Assembly (NCBI RefSeq): GCF_016888515.1
Contig: NZ_JAFEJK010000004.1
Coordinates: forward strand, 1-64,000
Origin: Shimia biformata
GTDB taxonomy: Bacteria; Pseudomonadota; Alphaproteobacteria; Rhodobacterales; Rhodobacteraceae
DNA length: 64,000 nt
Direction: 5' to 3'
The notes beneath the pieces are model-generated. The model saw only the letters and a program-made list of their open reading frames with translations, did not search any database and was not told the DNA's origin. Below, piece by piece: positions 61,407-64,000 of the stretch. Numbering within the stretch: position 1 is the first letter of the stretch; the number at the start of each line of letters is the position of its first letter. Both the position numbers and the translations under genes were made by a program.

Positions 61407-62789
61407 TCAGGCCGGAATGCACAGCGCGGCGGCGACGTTTTCTGGCCATTCGATCAACAGGATCGCAGGGTTCTGAACCGCGTCGCGGGTGACGGTGTCG
61501 CTCAGTTCGCCGAGGCTGGTGGTCAGGTGGCGTTCGCGCGAAGTGCTGGCGTTCTCGACGATATGCACGGGCAGGGTCGTAGGGACGCCGCGGGTCAGAA
61601 GCGATTTCTGAACCTTGCCCGCGTTTGCCACGGCCATGTAGAGCGCGAGCGTGCCGCCGGGCCGCAGCATGTCACCCCAATTCGGGTCTTCGGCGCCGGG
61701 ACGAGAGGTGCCGGTCGCCAATGTCACATGATGGGTTCTGCCGCGTTGCGTCAGCGCCTGCCCCATGCCAGCGACAGCGGCGCTGGCGGCGGTGATGCCG
61801 GGCACGATCTCGACCGGGATATCGGCGGCGCGGGCGGCTTCGGCCTCTTCCCCGGCACGGCCAAAGACACATGGGTCGCCGGATTTCAGACGCACCACGG
61901 ATTTCCCTTGCCGGGCGGCGGATATGACCAGCGCGGTGATACGCTCCTGCGGCCATTGGTTGGCGCCCACCGCCTTGCCGACACAGACCCGTTCCGCGTC
62001 GCGGCGCGCCAGTTCAAGGACATCCGGGTCCACCAGCCGGTCATAGAAGATGATGTCGGCCTCTTGCAGCCGTTCGACCGCGCGCAGGGTCAAAAGGTCG
62101 CGTGCGCCGGGGCCTGCGCCGATCAGGCTGATTGTACCCTGGCGTGCAGGGGCCTTGCCCGCATCAGAAATCGCCGCTTTCAGAAGCGTTGCCGCCTGCC
62201 GTTCCGAGCCACGCTTGTGCGCGGCCCATGCCGCCCCGGTAAAGGCGTCACGCCAAAACCGGCGACGGTCGCCGCCATCAGGGATCGCGTCTGCCACGGC
62301 CCCACGCAGACGGCCCGCAAGCGCGGCAAAGCTCCCCAGATTCGGGGCCAGCATCTGTTCCACTCGTGTCTTGATCTGGCGCGCAAGGACGGGCGCGGTG
62401 CCTTCGGTCCCGATTGCCACCACTACCGGGTCGCGGTCGACGATCGAGGGTGTGGTGACATCGCACAGGTCAGGCTGATCGACGACATTGACCAGCGCAC
62501 CTGCGGATTTTGCCATGTCGCGGATGGCGATGACGTCTTCGCCATCTTCGGTTGCGATAAAGACCAGTGCCACATCGCGGAACACGTCCGGGCGGGACGT
62601 ATCGGCGACATGGTCGATCCGCCGGACATCGGCGAGTCCGGCCAGTTCCGGGTCCAGTACAGGCGCGATCACCACGATCCGCGCCTGCGTCTTTAACATC
62701 AACCGTACCTTCTGTGCGGCCTGCTCGCCACCGCCAACCACGGCAACCGTCCGATCTTGTAGGTTCAGGAACAGTGGAAACGACTTCAT
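61407..62789 (-). CDS. cysG: Siroheme synthase CysG (trifunctional)
   Basis: The product has 460 residues. The N-terminal NAD-dependent dehydrogenase/ferrochelatase part (about 1-205) has VAVVGGGEQAAQKVRLML. The C-terminal SUMT domain (about 218-460) has IGAGPGARDLLTLRAVERL and RLKSGDPCVFGRAGEE. It converts uroporphyrinogen III to siroheme, the cofactor of nitrite and sulfite reductases. It lies 3 bp after the nitrate reductase gene, which fits a nitrate assimilation operon. Confidence 0.95.
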   Translation of the reverse strand: MKSFPLFLNLQDRTVAVVGGGEQAAQKVRLMLKTQARIVVIAPVLDPELAGLADVRRIDHVADTSRPDVFRDVALVFIATEDGEDVIAIRDMAKSAGALVNVVDQPDLCDVTTPSIVDRDPVVVAIGTEGTAPVLARQIKTRVEQMLAPNLGSFAALAGRLRGAVADAIPDGGDRRRFWRDAFTGAAWAAHKRGSERQAATLLKAAISDAGKAPARQGTISLIGAGPGARDLLTLRAVERLQEADIIFYDRLVDPDVLELARRDAERVCVGKAVGANQWPQERITALVISAARQGKSVVRLKSGDPCVFGRAGEEAEAARAADIPVEIVPGITAASAAVAGMGQALTQRGRTHHVTLATGTSRPGAEDPNWGDMLRPGGTLALYMAVANAGKVQKSLLTRGVPTTLPVHIVENASTSRERHLTTSLGELSDTVTRDAVQNPAILLIEWPENVAAALCIPA

Positions 62790-62792
62790 GGC

Positions 62793-64000
62793 CTACTCTG
62801 CCGCCTGTTTGCGCGTGTTCAGCAAGGCCGACAACTCCGGTCGGCAACTTCCGCAATTGGTGCCCGCATCCAGCGCTTCGCCAATGGCGTCAACCGATGT
62901 CAGCCCCATCTCGTCGATGCCGCGCAGGATGGTGTTGATGCCGACATTGAAACAGGCGCAGACGGTGGGGCCAGGATCGGGCTGATCGGCACCGGGTTGT
63001 CCGGCCAGAACCGCGCGGCCACAGGTGCCCAATTGCCCGGCGACAAAGCCGCGTGCCACGGCGACGGGGTCTCGGCTGGCAAACAGGGCGGCTACCAGTT
63101 TGCCATCCTTGTACAGAGCGACGCGCGCAATGCCCGTGGCGTCGTCGATCAGGCTGGTCACGTCGGCCCCTTCGATCCCGAACAATGTCTGGGCAAAGGC
63201 AAGCCAGTCCTCGGGCGCGGTGATGTCGGCAAACTCTGCCTGCCAGCCATTGGCAACGCGTGCCCGCGCCCAGTATCCCGTCTGTGGGTGGAACTCGGAC
63301 AGGCTGACGGCAAAGCCGTAATAAGCGGGTGCATAGGGCGCAACTGCCACGGTTGCGGCCTTGCTTTCCGGCTGGCCGGAAACCGGGTCCGTGACAGGGG
63401 CGACAAGCGCATTAATCCGACCTGTGACAGCCGTCTGCCCGGTCCAGTGCATTGGGGCAAAAACCTCACCCCGGCGCATGTTGTCCGAGTGTTTGACCCG
63501 CAGGACCGCGCTGCCGTGCGGGTTCGCGAGCCGCGCAAGCGTGGCGGGTTCCAGTCCCAGCTTGGCGGCGTCCTCGGGGTGGATTTCCAGATAAGGTTCG
63601 CCTGTGTGCTGCGACAGCCGCGCCGCCTGTCCGGTGCGTGTCATCGTGTGCCACTGGTCGCGCACGCGTCCCGTGTTCAGGACAAAGGGCAGGTCAGAGT
63701 CAGGGGCCTGTGCCACAGCTTTGCTGCGCAGGGCCAGCATGTTGGCGCGTCCCGAGGCGGTGAAGAAACCGCCGTCGCCAAAGAACCGGCCTCCGGTTTT
63801 GCCTGACGTGACAGGCCAGCGGGTTGGGGACAGGTTGTCGTAGTCGGTCACGGACAACCCACTTAGACCGGAAATGTCGAAATCGCGGCCAAAGCTGCGG
63901 GTGACCGTCGAAAGCCGTGCGTATTCGTCAAATACCTCGGCGGGGCTGGAGAAAGCAAACGCCTCCTCCCAGCCCATGCGCCGCCCGACATCTGCGATGA
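62793..64000 (-). CDS. nasA: Assimilatory nitrate reductase catalytic subunit, C-terminal part
   Basis: The frame runs off the right edge; 401 codons including the stop are present. The visible part holds the end of the molybdopterin oxidoreductase domain, with the dinucleotide-binding region NTGRVRDQWHTMTRTGQA. A C-terminal BFD-like 2Fe-2S domain has CACFNVG and GTNCGSCRPEL. This layout is typical of NasA. It reduces nitrate to nitrite, and CysG behind it supplies siroheme for nitrite reduction. Confidence 0.92.
   Translation of the reverse strand, partial: IADVGRRMGWEEAFAFSSPAEVFDEYARLSTVTRSFGRDFDISGLSGLSVTDYDNLSPTRWPVTSGKTGGRFFGDGGFFTASGRANMLALRSKAVAQAPDSDLPFVLNTGRVRDQWHTMTRTGQAARLSQHTGEPYLEIHPEDAAKLGLEPATLARLANPHGSAVLRVKHSDNMRRGEVFAPMHWTGQTAVTGRINALVAPVTDPVSGQPESKAATVAVAPYAPAYYGFAVSLSEFHPQTGYWARARVANGWQAEFADITAPEDWLAFAQTLFGIEGADVTSLIDDATGIARVALYKDGKLVAALFASRDPVAVARGFVAGQLGTCGRAVLAGQPGADQPDPGPTVCACFNVGINTILRGIDEMGLTSVDAIGEALDAGTNCGSCRPELSALLNTRKQAAE

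Noticed and set aside
1-64000. CRISPR array, insertion sequence, prophage, tRNA or rRNA genes
   Set aside because: No regularly spaced direct repeats, transposase-like frames, terminal repeats, cloverleaf folds or rRNA-like stretches were recognised by eye on either strand.

Overview
The window is high-GC chromosomal DNA with short intergenic gaps and many ATGA/GTGA/TGATG start-stop overlaps. The gene families point to an alphaproteobacterium of the Rhodobacteraceae, probably the marine Roseobacter group: a complete-looking aerobic (oxygen-dependent) cobalamin locus, carnitine catabolism through dehydrocarnitine cleavage, a non-pyrrolysine MttB-family methyltransferase, DUF3572/PleD and XdhABC/GuaD purine catabolism. 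No rRNA, tRNA, insertion sequence, prophage or CRISPR array was seen. Taxonomy is inferred from gene content and style, not from a marker gene.

Layout. (1) 1-9.4 kb: an uncharacterised catabolic cluster on the plus strand, with two double-domain SnoaL-like proteins, an SDR, a LacI regulator, a GlxA-type AraC regulator, a bicupin, a core MetE-like zinc methyltransferase, an alpha/beta hydrolase and an RraA-family protein, followed by a 3-methyladenine DNA glycosylase. (2) 9.4-28.3 kb: cobalamin biosynthesis. Three minus-strand operons (cobB-cobA-cobF; cobL-cobE-cobM; DUF1636-cobW-cobN-cobG-cobH-cobI-cobJ) flank a plus-strand cobK. A cobalamin riboswitch heads the long operon. Plus-strand genes follow: an NnrS-like membrane protein, cobO, two tandem Lin0512-family proteins, an unknown protein and cobQ. 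(3) 28.4-30.9 kb: modABC molybdate uptake, which fits the molybdenum enzymes encoded later (xanthine dehydrogenase, nitrate reductase). (4) 30.9-35.6 kb: a carnitine catabolic cluster (CdhR-like regulator, BKACE enzyme, lipocalin, SGNH hydrolase, carnitine dehydrogenase-thioesterase fusion). (5) 35.6-44.7 kb: housekeeping and regulatory genes, including an XRE regulator divergent from DUF2061-desaturase, a Nudix hydrolase, DUF983, an EF-hand protein next to an ECF sigma/anti-sigma/metal-sensor set, PleD and a HAD phosphatase. (6) 44.7-49.8 kb: an MttB-family protein, a DUF4153 membrane protein, and an H-NOX-like protein lacking the proximal histidine, translationally coupled to a GGDEF protein. 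(7) 49.8-58.6 kb: purine catabolism with a LysR regulator, xdhABC, an NCS2 permease behind a structured leader, and guanine deaminase. (8) 58.6-64 kb: an acyl-CoA synthetase, a PLP aminotransferase, siroheme synthase cysG and the 3' part of assimilatory nitrate reductase.

How it fits together. The B12 locus makes corrin for methyltransferases and mutases. CysG makes siroheme for nitrite reductase. ModABC supplies molybdenum. Carnitine, purine and nitrate functions indicate a cell that scavenges organic and inorganic nitrogen. The least understood parts are the first 8.7 kb, the Lin0512/NnrS/DUF1636 accessory genes of the B12 locus, the in-frame palindrome inside cobN, and the histidine-less H-NOX/GGDEF pair.
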